Below, one piece after another: positions 46,408-57,300 of a DNA stretch of 64,000 nt (its first letter is position 1; each line of letters opens with the position of its first letter). The stretch is from NCBI GenBank assembly GCA_934339135.1, contig CAKRHP010000003.1, positions 62,001-126,000 of the forward strand, given 5' to 3'. Under the pieces are notes generated by a model. The model saw only the letters and a program-made list of their open reading frames with translations, made no database searches and was not told where the DNA came from. The position numbers and the translations under genes were made by a program. This stretch comes from an uncultured Lachnospiraceae bacterium. GTDB lineage: Bacteria; Bacillota; Clostridia; Lachnospirales; Lachnospiraceae.

Positions 46408-48855
46408 TTATTCCGTATGCCGGAGGAGAAATCCCGGCAGATTACATCTCCAGACAACTCCATATGCCGCCGTGACAAGTCCGGTCAGCACACCTCCGAA
46501 AAGCAGTGCCACCCACCATGCCATATCCACATAATAATTTAATGACGGAATCGAGGACATGATCTGCACTACGATCCAGCATATCATCACAACCGGCAGA
46601 CATACAAAACCTGTATTCCGCAGGGCATACAGCATTTTCATTCTCCACAGTACGCTTCGTCTGATCCCCACGAACCGGCTGACGATCATCTCTTTTCTCT
46701 GGGACAGGATCTGAAACCAGATCAGCACAAGAATCACAACAAACACAACTGCAACAAAAGCAATCAGATATTCATAATCCATCTGGAGCATGGAATGCTT
46801 TTCTTCCAGTGCTTTCTGAAACTGTTCCTGTGTCGTCTGCTGCATCACAACCGGAAAATTATCTTTCCCCCGTTCCATATCCTTCCGGATCTGGGCGAGC
46901 ATCTTCTGCGGCGATTCCGCATAGACATAACATTTTTGATCCTGAATTGCTTTTTCCCGGATCATACCGTAGCATAACGACTCAGGAATGATATAATCAT
47001 AGCCCTCCTCGGAAAAAGTTCCTGCAGTGTAACATTCCACATTCGTGAGATCCTTCAGGGTCTTTAAAATCGTTTCCTTCTTTTCTTTATCACTGGCGCC
47101 CTCCGTCTGTGCCAAGATTCTTTCCGAAACGAGCACCTCATTATCATTCAGGTACAGATCTTTATATTTCTTTGGATACAACGCGCTGATTTCTTCGGCT
47201 GTTATCACAGAGGGAAGCTCATATGCCATACTGAGCCGCAGGGTATCACTGCCATAAACGGACGGCTCATCCCTGCTGCCGATCCCAACGATCGTTACGG
47301 GATTTCCTGTAACGAAGGACACCTTCTGCCCCAGAAACTGTTTGTCGTCCTGAAATAATTCCCGCAGAATATTATTATCCTGTCTTGCACGTTTTAAAAG
47401 CCACCGGTCCACCACGATCTCATTGCGGTTCTTTGGCATCCTTCCATATTGTATATCCGCCGTCGAGATCTCCTTAACGGAAATCATGGAAAAATCCTGT
47501 ACCTTGCACAGATGACCGGATAGTTGCAGATAACCGTCATACTGCAAATTCATGGTATCATTGAGCGCCGGCGCAATATCGCTGTATCCCTCTGCGATCA
47601 TATACTGATCGTAAAAAATCTCAATCCCCGACCGTGTAAAACCCTGAGAAAAATCAAAGGTCACCAAATGACTGTCTGTTGTCTGCAGGGCAAGCTTATT
47701 CAGAGAATCTCTGGAGCGGTAGTCAGTAAATATCAGGAATGTGATCACCGTAAACAATAAAAGCGTCAGCCACATAAAAAGCCATCTGCCATGCCTCTCC
47801 GAAAGCCGGTTCGAAACCTTTAAGAGCTCCGGCAGCCGGTAATGCTGCCTAAAAGACTGTGAAATACTCTCCAGTCCGAGTTCCTGTCCGTCCAGTGTGT
47901 CCATATACTCCGGCCGCGGACCATCGACCACCTTACAATCGCTGTCCTTTAACAGAATGATCTCTTCCTCACCGGTCCCTTTGACAAAAAACTTGTGATT
48001 ACGGTGAATGATCTGAATGGTGTTTTCCTGTGCGGTATTTTCCTGCTCTGTCTCCTCCCGCACTGCCTCTTTCTGCTCATAAAACTGAACCTGCAAACGC
48101 TCCAGCTTCTGCTGCGTCCGATGATATTCCCCCAGATAAATATCCTTCCATTCCATACGGCGGATCTGTTCCGCCGCGTTGTTTTCCATGTCAGATACGA
48201 TCCGTCCTTCCTCCAGATGAATGATCCTGTCTGCAAAACCTCTGACCATACCCTGTTCATGAGACACCAGAACCACCAGTGCTTTTTCGGAAAAGGCCCG
48301 CAGAAGCTGCATGATCCGGATGGTATTCTCCTCATCCAGATTGCCGGTGGGTTCATCTGCAAAAATAATCCTTGGACATGTTACAAAGGCTCTTGCCACA
48401 GCGACCCGCTGCATCTGCCCTCCCGAAAGATATTCCAGACGGCGGTTTTTGTACTTCTCCATCCCCACCGCCTCCAGGCTCAGCCGGATCCGCTCCTGTT
48501 CTTCCTCCCCGGAAAGCTCATACGGAACCAATGCCATCCGGACATTTTCCTGAACCGTCATTTCCTCTCTCATATATTCATTACGAAAAATAAATGCAAT
48601 ATTCCGGTTCCGATATTCCTCCATAGGATTCTTCCGGGGCATGATCACATGTTTTCCTTCATATACCATCCGGCCATCATCGAAACAGTCCAGACCGCTG
48701 ATACATCTTAAAAGAGTCGTCTTTCCACAGCCACTCTCTCCCACCACGGCAACGAGACCATGTGACGGCAGCTCCAGATTTATCTTCTGTAACACATGTT
48801 TTTCATTTTTCTTGTGACGATCATAATATTTCTCCAGATTTTCTACCCGGATCAT
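46408..48855 (-). CDS. MacB-type ABC exporter, ATPase-permease fusion (last gene of five-gene operon)
   Basis: 815 residues. N-terminal ATPase (about 1-225): Walker [10 protein letters not shown], signature [14 protein letters not shown], Walker [14 protein letters not shown]-loop VSHEQGMV. A linker (about 225-360) leads to span 1 (about 370-388), a large outer domain and three C-terminal spans (about 700-720, 740-760, 775-800), the MacB topology. MacB works as a dimer; a partner fusion is encoded directly upstream, so a heterodimer is likely. GGAGG is seven bases from the ATG at 48855 and only one from the ATG at 48861. No terminator is evident after it, so read-through would run antisense across the toxin locus. 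Confidence 0.92.
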   Translation of the reverse strand: MIRVENLEKYYDRHKKNEKHVLQKINLELPSHGLVAVVGESGCGKTTLLRCISGLDCFDDGRMVYEGKHVIMPRKNPMEEYRNRNIAFIFRNEYMREEMTVQENVRMALVPYELSGEEEQERIRLSLEAVGMEKYKNRRLEYLSGGQMQRVAVARAFVTCPRIIFADEPTGNLDEENTIRIMQLLRAFSEKALVVLVSHEQGMVRGFADRIIHLEEGRIVSDMENNAAEQIRRMEWKDIYLGEYHRTQQKLERLQVQFYEQKEAVREETEQENTAQENTIQIIHRNHKFFVKGTGEEEIILLKDSDCKVVDGPRPEYMDTLDGQELGLESISQSFRQHYRLPELLKVSNRLSERHGRWLFMWLTLLLFTVITFLIFTDYRSRDSLNKLALQTTDSHLVTFDFSQGFTRSGIEIFYDQYMIAEGYSDIAPALNDTMNLQYDGYLQLSGHLCKVQDFSMISVKEISTADIQYGRMPKNRNEIVVDRWLLKRARQDNNILRELFQDDKQFLGQKVSFVTGNPVTIVGIGSRDEPSVYGSDTLRLSMAYELPSVITAEEISALYPKKYKDLYLNDNEVLVSERILAQTEGASDKEKKETILKTLKDLTNVECYTAGTFSEEGYDYIIPESLCYGMIREKAIQDQKCYVYAESPQKMLAQIRKDMERGKDNFPVVMQQTTQEQFQKALEEKHSMLQMDYEYLIAFVAVVFVVILVLIWFQILSQRKEMIVSRFVGIRRSVLWRMKMLYALRNTGFVCLPVVMICWIVVQIMSSIPSLNYYVDMAWWVALLFGGVLTGLVTAAYGVVWRCNLPGFLLRHTE

Positions 48856-48867
48856 AGCCATCCCTCC

Positions 48868-51081
48868 TTACATGATCTGACGCTTGAACCACTTTTTATA
48901 AAATCTGCAATGTAAAAGCCATGACGCAGACACACAGACAACATTGTACAAAAGCACGCACACGGCTCCTGCGACCGTATAATAATCTAACATCACCTGC
49001 GCTTCCTCATTATAATGCAAAAGCCACACCACAATGCCTCCCAGGATAAGCACCGCTATAAGCTCCAAAACAAGCTCCGCCGCCTCGATCCAAAGCAGAC
49101 GGTCCACCGTTATCCCCAGAGTCTGCATCAGAAACTCCTCTGGGCGCCGGATCCGGTAAAAGATCATATGCACCAGGATCTGTACCAGAAACATCACACC
49201 AAGAATTGCTCCCATGATCTCAAAAATACTTATTCTCTGCTGCAGCCGGTCCGGATCATACTCCGTCTTGCTGGCACGGTACGTGCTGACCCCGTCATAT
49301 CCTTTGTCACGGAGACTCCGGATCACACGATCCGTACTGTTATAGCTTTTGATGTAGACGGAAAACTCCCCGGACTGTTCCTTTCCGTAATCGCTGTAAC
49401 ATTCACGAAATACTGGTTCGCTGACCCCCAGAAAAAACAAAGTACTGCTGTGAGTCTTTTTAGTATATTGTACCGGGATTTTTCTGTCTCCCATCTTCAA
49501 TTGCTCTGTTTCAGCAAAAACTTTTTTCAGCTTTTTGTCGAACCGATACAGAATCGATGCCGGCACCTGAAAAGAATCTGCCATCGCCACGCCGGCTCCG
49601 GATGCCACTTCACTAATAAACGGGATCATCCGCTGGCTTCCCAGATATTTTCCATCCTTCCGGCCATAGTTCATGGTAAGCTCCTTTGATGCCAGCGGAA
49701 GATACAGCATCTCACAGAAAGCATCCGAAAAATAAACCTGCGGTGTCTGGGCATTACAGATTCCCGCCACCCGGAAGGAATATTTCAGGGTTTCATCCCT
49801 GCCCCAGTAATTCCTGCACTGAAAAGAAATGTTGACTGTACTTCCTTTTTGGACGCCTACGCCGCGGGACACAACGATCTCCCCCGTTTTCTCTGCCATG
49901 CTTCCTTTTTTAATATCCTGTTTTTTCAGTACGGAAGTAGATTTCATATACCCTTTATGATCTCTGGAGCTGACCGTATACTCTATTTCATTGATCGCTC
50001 CGTACAGATCTGCTGCCACCACTTCAGGCAGCTTTCGTATTTTCTCCAGATCTGTCTTTCCCATCGGAGCACCATCGGAGCGTTTCACCAGAAGTCTCAT
50101 CCTGTCCTGCTCTCCAAAGATCGAGTCATCCGTCACTCTGGCGAGCCGGTCATCCCGGAACATCTGGATTTCTCCAATGGAACCATAGGAGATCACGGCA
50201 ACCAGCATCATCAGCAGAAGGATCAGTCCGGTCTTCACCTTGTGACCCCGGATATTTTTCCATGCAAAATACAAAATATCTTTAAGTTCCGCTTTCCTCT
50301 GTACCCCGCCCTTACCGGGATCCATCGTTTTCTGACGCTGCTTTTTGTCCCCGGTCTGCGTATCCGATCCATCTGTTTCCTGCAGTTTTACATCATCCAT
50401 CACCTGCCCATTCCGGATCGTAACCTTTCTGGAAACAAACTCCTGCGCCTCCGCAAAGTCATGGGTCACCATGATCACCAGACTGTCCTTTGCCACATCA
50501 CGAAGCAGCCGGAGGATCTCCAGACTGCTCTGGTGATCCAGATTACCGGTAGGTTCATCCGCCAGAATGATCGGAGCCGATACTGCCACTGCCCTCGCAA
50601 TCGCCAGACGCTGCTTCTGCCCGCTGGATAACTGCCCTGCCTTATGATTTTCATAATCCTTCAGACCGGCCCGCTGTAATGCCTCTGCAGCTCTTTCCTG
50701 TACATCCTCTTCTATTCCGGCGATGCGAAGAGCCATGATCACATTGTCCATTACCGTGTAATGCTCGATCAGCTTATAATCCTGCCATATCATGCCAATC
50801 TCCCGGCAGCGGATCTCATTCCATTCCTCCGGAGAGCAGGAAAAGCATGACTCTCCATGCAATAATAAGTCTCCGTCATCCAGAGGGACCAGACCGCAGA
50901 TCACACGCAGCAGTGTGGACTTGCCGCTTCCGCTTTCCCCGGTCACTGTCACAAATTCTCCCCGTTCAAACGTGAGACTGATCCGCCGCAGCGCCTCCAC
51001 AACATGAGTATCTGTTTTATAATATTTACTTGCCAGTTTTAATTCTACTAATGTCTCACGCAATATCCTGCACCCTTCCAT
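48868..51081 (-). CDS. MacB-type ABC exporter, ATPase-permease fusion (fourth gene)
   Basis: Up to 737 residues. N-terminal ATPase: Walker A GESGSGKST, a signature with LSSGQKQRLAIARA (Ser in place of the usual first Gly, a mild variant), Walker [13 protein letters not shown] and H-loop VTHDFAEA. After a charged linker (about 245-275) come span 1 (about 288-308), an outer domain and three C-terminal spans (about 620-645, 660-685, 695-720). Likely heterodimer partner of the following fusion protein, 12 bases downstream. The ATG at 51081 lies inside the previous gene without a ribosome site; a TTG at 51063 with GGAAGGG nine bases upstream is an equally good start. Confidence 0.9.
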   Translation of the reverse strand: MEGCRILRETLVELKLASKYYKTDTHVVEALRRISLTFERGEFVTVTGESGSGKSTLLRVICGLVPLDDGDLLLHGESCFSCSPEEWNEIRCREIGMIWQDYKLIEHYTVMDNVIMALRIAGIEEDVQERAAEALQRAGLKDYENHKAGQLSSGQKQRLAIARAVAVSAPIILADEPTGNLDHQSSLEILRLLRDVAKDSLVIMVTHDFAEAQEFVSRKVTIRNGQVMDDVKLQETDGSDTQTGDKKQRQKTMDPGKGGVQRKAELKDILYFAWKNIRGHKVKTGLILLLMMLVAVISYGSIGEIQMFRDDRLARVTDDSIFGEQDRMRLLVKRSDGAPMGKTDLEKIRKLPEVVAADLYGAINEIEYTVSSRDHKGYMKSTSVLKKQDIKKGSMAEKTGEIVVSRGVGVQKGSTVNISFQCRNYWGRDETLKYSFRVAGICNAQTPQVYFSDAFCEMLYLPLASKELTMNYGRKDGKYLGSQRMIPFISEVASGAGVAMADSFQVPASILYRFDKKLKKVFAETEQLKMGDRKIPVQYTKKTHSSTLFFLGVSEPVFRECYSDYGKEQSGEFSVYIKSYNSTDRVIRSLRDKGYDGVSTYRASKTEYDPDRLQQRISIFEIMGAILGVMFLVQILVHMIFYRIRRPEEFLMQTLGITVDRLLWIEAAELVLELIAVLILGGIVVWLLHYNEEAQVMLDYYTVAGAVCVLLYNVVCVSASWLLHCRFYKKWFKRQIM

Positions 51082-51736
51082 CTACTATTTTTATAATACG
51101 ATCACAGCTTTCTGCCACCATCCTGTCATGGGTCACGATCACCATCGTGGTTCCCTTTTCATTTAAGGTCCTCAGCAGCTTCATGATCTCCCCGCTTGTC
51201 ACAGAATCCAATGCTCCCGTTGGCTCATCCGCAAAAAGAATCTCCGGATGATTCACCAGTCCCCTGGCGATCGCTACTCTCTGTTTCTGTCCACCGGACA
51301 GCTTGCACACCGGTTTCCCGGCATATTCTTTCATGGAAACCGCCTCCAACGCCTCCAGTGCCATATTTCTTTTTTCCTTTTTTCTGCGTTTCTTTGCAGC
51401 GAAATCCAATGGCATCATCACATTTTCCAGTGCAGTAAAATCCTCGATCAGAGCAAAATCCTGCATGACAATTCCCATTTTTTCATTTCGTATCTCTGCC
51501 ATCCGGGCGTCCCCCATTCTCCCGATCAGCTCTCCGTCCAGCAGATACTCTCCATTGTCGTACCGGTCAATACAGGACAAAATATGTAACAGAGTACTTT
51601 TGCCTGCACCGCTTGCTCCCATGATAGCAGTCATCTCCCCGTCGGGAATCGTCAGATTAATTCCCTTTAACACCTCACAGCCGTTCTCCTCCCCGAGATT
51701 ATACGCTTTATTCAGATTTTTTATTTCGATCATCAT
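51056..51736 (-). CDS. ABC exporter ATPase (third gene of five-gene operon)
   Basis: 226 residues. Walker A GASGAGKST (about residue 42), signature LSGGQKQRVAIARG, Walker B ILFADEPTGALD, H-loop VTHDRMVAE. The open frame runs to 51853 inside the permease gene, but the start that fits the family is the ATG at 51736 (or 51733), which overlaps the permease stop as ATGA and follows a GAGGGGG ribosome site. It should power the two separate permeases encoded just upstream. Confidence 0.93.
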   Translation of the reverse strand: MMIEIKNLNKAYNLGEENGCEVLKGINLTIPDGEMTAIMGASGAGKSTLLHILSCIDRYDNGEYLLDGELIGRMGDARMAEIRNEKMGIVMQDFALIEDFTALENVMMPLDFAAKKRRKKEKRNMALEALEAVSMKEYAGKPVCKLSGGQKQRVAIARGLVNHPEILFADEPTGALDSVTSGEIMKLLRTLNEKGTTMVIVTHDRMVAESCDRIIKIVDGRVQDIA

Positions 51737-53013
51737 TCTCCCCCTCTCGTCAATATTTGTTTTGCACTCACTCCATGGGTCTCCCGGCGTACCACACCGA
51801 TCCCAAACAATGTAAATAACAGACATAACAGCAGACATCCCGCCATCTGCCAAAGTCCCGGTGAAATCACCGTATGCTTTAGCACACCGCCAAACTTCAG
51901 CAAAAACAATCCCGCCGTCACCAGAAGAAAGCTTCCTCCTTCCAGAAGTATCATGCTGAATATATGGATTGACCTACACTTTTTCCACGACAATCCGTTA
52001 ATGTAATACACCGCATAATTTCGCAGACTTTTCTGAACCATGATCGCCATATTACAGACCGTAGATAAAACCGTCATGATACATAATGTGATCAGGATCG
52101 GCAGGATCATCCGGACCTGTTCCCAGATATATTTTTTACTCTCCCTTCGGATCAATGCATAGTCTCTGGTATCTGTAGTCGTAGCGTTTTTCATTACCTT
52201 TTCCTGATTGCTGCTGATCACCTTCGGATCCTCGGTTTCCCAGGAAAAGAAACATTCTCCTAACATCTTCTCCGTCCACGCACCGGCATGCTGATGCTTA
52301 CACCGCAGCAGATCGGACTGTATCCCGAAAAGATATAAGCCGTCATTATAATAATCATAATAATCCCAGAACAATGTCCGGTAGTCCTCCTTACTTTTTT
52401 TCCCCTCCAATTTGGAGCCCAGAATGGAAGCTCCGTTTTCAATAATGCCAATAACCTTAAAAGATATCTTGGTATCATCACCTTCATTGACCCAATCTTT
52501 CAATTCCTTTTCTGCACTCAGGGTATCTCCCACCTGATACCTGCCATCCTTTCCTCCTTTTTGTGCGATCACAACCTCCAGCTCCTCCGTCTGTTTATCC
52601 CGGTCAGAAAACCATCTTCCTGCTGCCATTGCCGGCCGATGACACTTCCACAACGCATCATCATATGCGGTCAGACTACATGCCTGCAAATTCCCGTCAA
52701 TGCCCACACTCCAGTTATAGCACCCCTGCACCTTTGCATCCGTCAGGCCGCTTTCAACTTCTTCTCTTGTGTATGCACAGCTGTAATGCCATTCTCCCTC
52801 CTTGTTCTTGTAATAATCCTGGTAACTCTCCAATGTATAAACAGCACCATTTCCGGACACCAGATCTGATATCTCCCGGTAGGTATTATAGCGGGAAACA
52901 ATTGTAGATATCATACTCACCGTTACCGCAAAAACCACCACGTTTTGCACAAAGATCAAAAGCATCATTAACGGATGATGCCATAATTCTCTCCAGGCAT
53001 ATCTCCATTTCAT
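51733..53013 (-). CDS. FtsX-like ABC permease half (second gene)
   Basis: 426 residues. Span 1 at about 17-38, an outer domain (about 45-300), and three C-terminal spans (about 306-330, 352-375, 385-408), the single-unit FtsX topology. The loop QKSLRNYAVYYINGLSWKKCRSI (about 330-350) is the place of the FtsX coupling helix. It overlaps the gene on either side by 4 bases, so translation is coupled. It most likely pairs with the 400-residue permease upstream as the two membrane halves of one exporter. Confidence 0.88.
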   Translation of the reverse strand: MKWRYAWRELWHHPLMMLLIFVQNVVVFAVTVSMISTIVSRYNTYREISDLVSGNGAVYTLESYQDYYKNKEGEWHYSCAYTREEVESGLTDAKVQGCYNWSVGIDGNLQACSLTAYDDALWKCHRPAMAAGRWFSDRDKQTEELEVVIAQKGGKDGRYQVGDTLSAEKELKDWVNEGDDTKISFKVIGIIENGASILGSKLEGKKSKEDYRTLFWDYYDYYNDGLYLFGIQSDLLRCKHQHAGAWTEKMLGECFFSWETEDPKVISSNQEKVMKNATTTDTRDYALIRRESKKYIWEQVRMILPILITLCIMTVLSTVCNMAIMVQKSLRNYAVYYINGLSWKKCRSIHIFSMILLEGGSFLLVTAGLFLLKFGGVLKHTVISPGLWQMAGCLLLCLLFTLFGIGVVRRETHGVSAKQILTRGGE

Positions 53014-54212
53014 ACTCTTCCACCTCCAATCCGCATCCTTCCTTCTCCCTGCAGCCGTCTCCAGATAGAAACCAGCAGAATGATCAGCGAGGATATGTAA
53101 TAAATCGCAAAAAGCTCCAGATATAGTTTCAGGCTGTAATGATCATCCACATAAGTGTAAAAAGAACTCATCATCCGCAGTGCAAACCGGTCATACAGAA
53201 ATACCGACAGCACATAAACCGGCAGTGTCAGGCAGACACATTCCGCCAGAAACATCACCACGGCACGTCTCCGCTTCATTCCGCAGATCCGCATTGCCCG
53301 GATCTCCTCCTGCCTTTTTTCCAGAAAATACTGATACAGGATCACAAAATTTAACGCCGAAACCACTGCGATCAGAACCGCAATAATGATCATCGTATTG
53401 TAGAGATAAATCTTATCCATATCCGGCAGATCCATATCCGGAATGGATGCATGATCCCCCAGTGTCTTCTCTACCACATCCTTTAACTCCGTGTACTGCA
53501 GACTGTTGACGGACTTCGCGAAATCAAAATCTATAAAATTATACAGAGGATAGTCTTCCGGCAGGGATGTGATCGGGACAATGGGCTGATCATCACAAAA
53601 ATGTTTTCCTATGATCCGGTACTTTTTTCCCGCAATGGTCAGGTATTTACCATCCTTCGACCGGATGCTATCGATATATGGTGATTTCTGACTCTTAGAC
53701 ATAATTGCCTCATCCAGAGCAACCGGCAGTCCCTCTTTGTACTCCTCCTCTGTAAAAAATCTTCCTTCCGGCAAAGAATGCGCTGTGATATTGTCCCGAT
53801 ACTGCTTCGACATCACGATCTCTCCATTCTCCACGCCAAACCAACACGTATATAGAACATTATCCACAACCACCTCTGTTCCAACACTCTGTACCTCCTT
53901 TTGAAATTCTTCGGACAGATTTTTCAGCAGTCGTTTGAGATCTTTGATAGTGACATATTTTACCCCCTTCCGTGGAATGATCCGGTAATCACTATCCCCA
54001 AGCTCACCCTGCTGTGTATACGGATCCAGAAGATCTGCGGCCAGCCAATCCGCCTCCACACTCTGGGCATCCTTTTCCTTCATAAAGGACTGATATAATG
54101 AATAGGAAAAATGAAGCAAAAAAACAGACGACATCACAGCGGCAATGGATAAAAGATATATCCCCCGCTGATTTGTCATAAAAAGACGAATGTTCCGTAA
54201 TATATAACGCAT
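53010..54212 (-). CDS. FtsX-like ABC permease half (first gene)
   Basis: 400 residues. Span 1 at about 15-38, an outer domain (about 45-270), spans at about 276-300, 325-350 and 362-385; the loop EKRQEEIRAMRICGMKRRRAVVM is the FtsX signature. The frame opens at 54230, but GGAGG is six bases from the ATG at 54212 (MRYILRNIRLF). It heads the five-gene exporter operon; no regulator or two-component genes are attached. Confidence 0.88.
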   Translation of the reverse strand: MRYILRNIRLFMTNQRGIYLLSIAAVMSSVFLLHFSYSLYQSFMKEKDAQSVEADWLAADLLDPYTQQGELGDSDYRIIPRKGVKYVTIKDLKRLLKNLSEEFQKEVQSVGTEVVVDNVLYTCWFGVENGEIVMSKQYRDNITAHSLPEGRFFTEEEYKEGLPVALDEAIMSKSQKSPYIDSIRSKDGKYLTIAGKKYRIIGKHFCDDQPIVPITSLPEDYPLYNFIDFDFAKSVNSLQYTELKDVVEKTLGDHASIPDMDLPDMDKIYLYNTMIIIAVLIAVVSALNFVILYQYFLEKRQEEIRAMRICGMKRRRAVVMFLAECVCLTLPVYVLSVFLYDRFALRMMSSFYTYVDDHYSLKLYLELFAIYYISSLIILLVSIWRRLQGEGRMRIGGGRV

Positions 54213-54265
54213 ATTTACCCTCCCCTTCATATAGAATAATCATTCCATATATTTAGTATAGCATT

Positions 54266-54274
54266 ATTATATCA
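54266..54274 (-). promoter_or_regulatory. Extended -10 promoter of the five-gene ABC operon
   Basis: Minus strand TGA-TATAAT. The -35 region is poor, which suggests need for an activator; a direct repeat ATTCCAT (plus strand, about 54243 and 54281) and the palindrome GGAACATTCC (54276-54285) lie around it and could be its binding sites. Confidence 0.45.
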
Positions 54275-54313
54275 CGGAACATTCCATGTGTTTTTTAAGA
54301 ATTCCTTACGAAT

Positions 54314-57300
54314 TTATTTTGTAATTTTCATTGACTTTACGTATCCTGTTTTGCCGGTAAACAGCTTCTTGTATGCTGTCACGTTCTTCTTTCCACAGGA
54401 GATCTTTGCCTTTCCGGAAATTCCCTTGATGGCATTTTTGCCAACCTTTTTCAATCCGGAGGATTTGATCACAATCTTCTTTAAATTTTTGTCCTTTGCA
54501 AATGCTTCTTTGCCAATAGAGGTAACATTTTTACCGATCGTTACCTTTTTCAGACTGCTGCAGCCTGCAAATGCCTTATCGGATACCTCGGTTACACGGA
54601 AGGTCTGTGCAACTCCTGCCGCTGTGTTTTTCACAGTAGCAGGGATCACTGCTGTTTTACATTTCTTGTCGGATACCTTCTGCAGAGCCACCGTCTTGTT
54701 CGATGCATCTGTTACCACATAAACCATACCTTTCATCTTGAAAGAATACCCCCTGCTGACAGATGTATTTTGTACCGTCTGCGGCTCCTGCGCCGGTGTC
54801 TCTGTCGGAGCTGCTGTTGGAGTTGCGGATGGCGTCTCCGTTGGAGTTATAACCGGGCTTGCAACCGGACTTGCAGATGGCGTCTCTGCAGGACTTGCCG
54901 TTGGAATATTGGTATCCGGAATAACATTCTCATTTAAATCCTTTGGAAGTTCTTCCTCTGGCAGATTCGTCTCTGTTCCTGTTTTAGGAGACACTGAAAT
55001 TTCTTCGCCCTCATAAACGGAATCCATCACTGCCACCGCATCAACGGCAATGCCACCGCTTGCCACTTCCACCGTAATGGTATGCTCTTTATCCTCCAAA
55101 CCATTGATCTGATATACCGTACACATATTATCTGCCTGCCATAACATATCCTCTTGTTTATATGGCACCCCATCTAATGTCACATTCAATGTACCGGCAC
55201 CCGATTTATTATACCCTAACAATTCCAAACCGGTTCCTTTAAAATGACAGGTAAGAGAGGCCCCTTCTCCTGTACTGTAAGAAATACTTCTCTGATAAAC
55301 ATACATTCCCTGATTGGCACAAGTACGTGACCACCTATCATTATAAATAAGCTTTGTATTTTTCTGTGGTGTCAGATCATATGTTTCCATGTTATCCATA
55401 TATTCGTTGTAATATGGTGCATATCCTTTAATTTTTGTAACTGCCAGATTATCGAATCTGGTATAAGTGTTACCACAGCCAATAGCCACTCGTCCGGAAG
55501 TGATCGGATTCTCATCTTTATATTCTGCTACCAGAGAATCATTAATATAAGCTTTGATCACATTGCCTTCCCCTCGAAGTTTAAGCTGGAACCATGTTCC
55601 CGGTGTCACCTGTGCGACATCCACCGACCCGGTCGCCAGTTCCGTCCCCTTCGCACCGGTTCCTCCAAACTTTGCACGATACAGGATCCATGTTCCATCA
55701 TCATTTACTTTCAGGGAATAACCTGCACTGTTAGAAATCGTATGCGTTCTTCCCGTCTGCCGGATGCCAATCTGTGCATATTGTTTGGTTGCCTTTCTCT
55801 CAAACAGAGCATCAATGGAGGCCGTATAATTCGTCCACCGGTAATCACCGATCAATGTTACAGGATCGCCGCTGTTCCAGGCACCTCCAACTCCTATGGA
55901 TGTTTTATCTAACTGCTGACGCAGCACATGATTGCCATTTCGGCTTTTGTATACCTCAAATGCACCATTTAATGTGTGCGTATAACGGGCCATCGCTCCC
56001 TTTTCCCCGCCACGGGATGTAATATAATCCTCTGTCTCGCCGGTAAAACCTCCTTTTCCGTCAAGAACCGGAACCATCTTTCCGGTATACTCAAAATCAT
56101 CTGCATACAGATAACCATCCTCTGTATTCTGCATATCACCGGTAGCATCTGTATCCAGAACCGTACGTTCTCCCTCCACAGGCAAGGTCTTCGTATGTTC
56201 CTCACTCTCTGAAACATCTAACGACGTTACCGTCACCGCAGAATTTGGTTTTACCTCAAAAGAGTATACACCATCTGCATCTGCGGACAGCTCATCAATA
56301 CACTTCATATAGTTTTCATTGAATGCACCCTCATCTGCGGCTCTGGTCTCCCAAAGTTCCAGCTTCTGATCTGCTTTCAGATTCATATTCTGTGTCTTAA
56401 GTGTGTATGTCATAGGATATTCACTATCATTGACAATCACTGTAGAAAAATTGTCCTTCGCCGGTGCTGCCAGTGTCATATAGTTTTCTCCTCCGGCACG
56501 TCCATTGACCGCATTGCTGTCTCCGTTTTTTCTCCCCTGATAAGCCGATGCCTTGCTTGCCGAAGGCACTCCTCGCCAGATTCCTGCCGTATTCGTTTCA
56601 TTTTCCCAGCCGGTCACAGCAAATTTGCTAATATGAGCCAAAACAAGCAGACCGGCATCATAGTGTAACCATCCTGACCATGGATCTCTGGCACTTACAA
56701 GTTCTTTAAAAGAATACTGACCTCCCTCATAAAAGGATCCGATTGCAGGCTGATAGATCACATGACTTCGTCTGGACTCCACGAAACTTTTGATCACAGT
56801 ATTTCCCATCTCCAGAGCACTTCCCGCACCACCAATTCCAGTTCCTTCTACCGTAGGGGACTTATCGTTGGAAGATGGTCGAAATGCCGAATTCGAAAAA
56901 GTCGCCTGTTCCTCACTGTTCCACACTTCTTTATCTGCTTCTTCTGCAAACCACTTCATACCGTCATTATTATCATCCCATGTTTTGTAATGATAACCAA
57001 CCACATCGACCGCATTCATAAATTCCTGATCACTTTTCAAATTTTGCGCAACTTCATCACTCACAACATTTGCCTCATCCGATACAACAAGCTTTATTTT
57101 TTTATATAATGCAAGCGCCTTCTCATCCGGAATTGTAGCGGTACTTTCACAGGCAATCCACTTCGCAAATTTTTTGGTCCGAGTAATATCATTCTTATTC
57201 CATGCTTCATTGGTATTGGGATTAATATAATCTACCATATATCCATATTGCTCGTATGCTGCCAAAATACTTTTTTTATACCAGATATATTTATCCTCAT

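Noticed and set aside
38028..54212. Prophage or integrative element around the ABC block
   Set aside because: No integrase, recombinase, attachment repeats, tRNA target or transfer genes are visible; accessory origin can only be suggested by content.
54780..54920. Repeat or CRISPR-like array in the GH59 gene
   Set aside because: The repeated triplets encode the Pro/Thr/Ser linker in frame; spacing is irregular and there are no spacers or cas genes.
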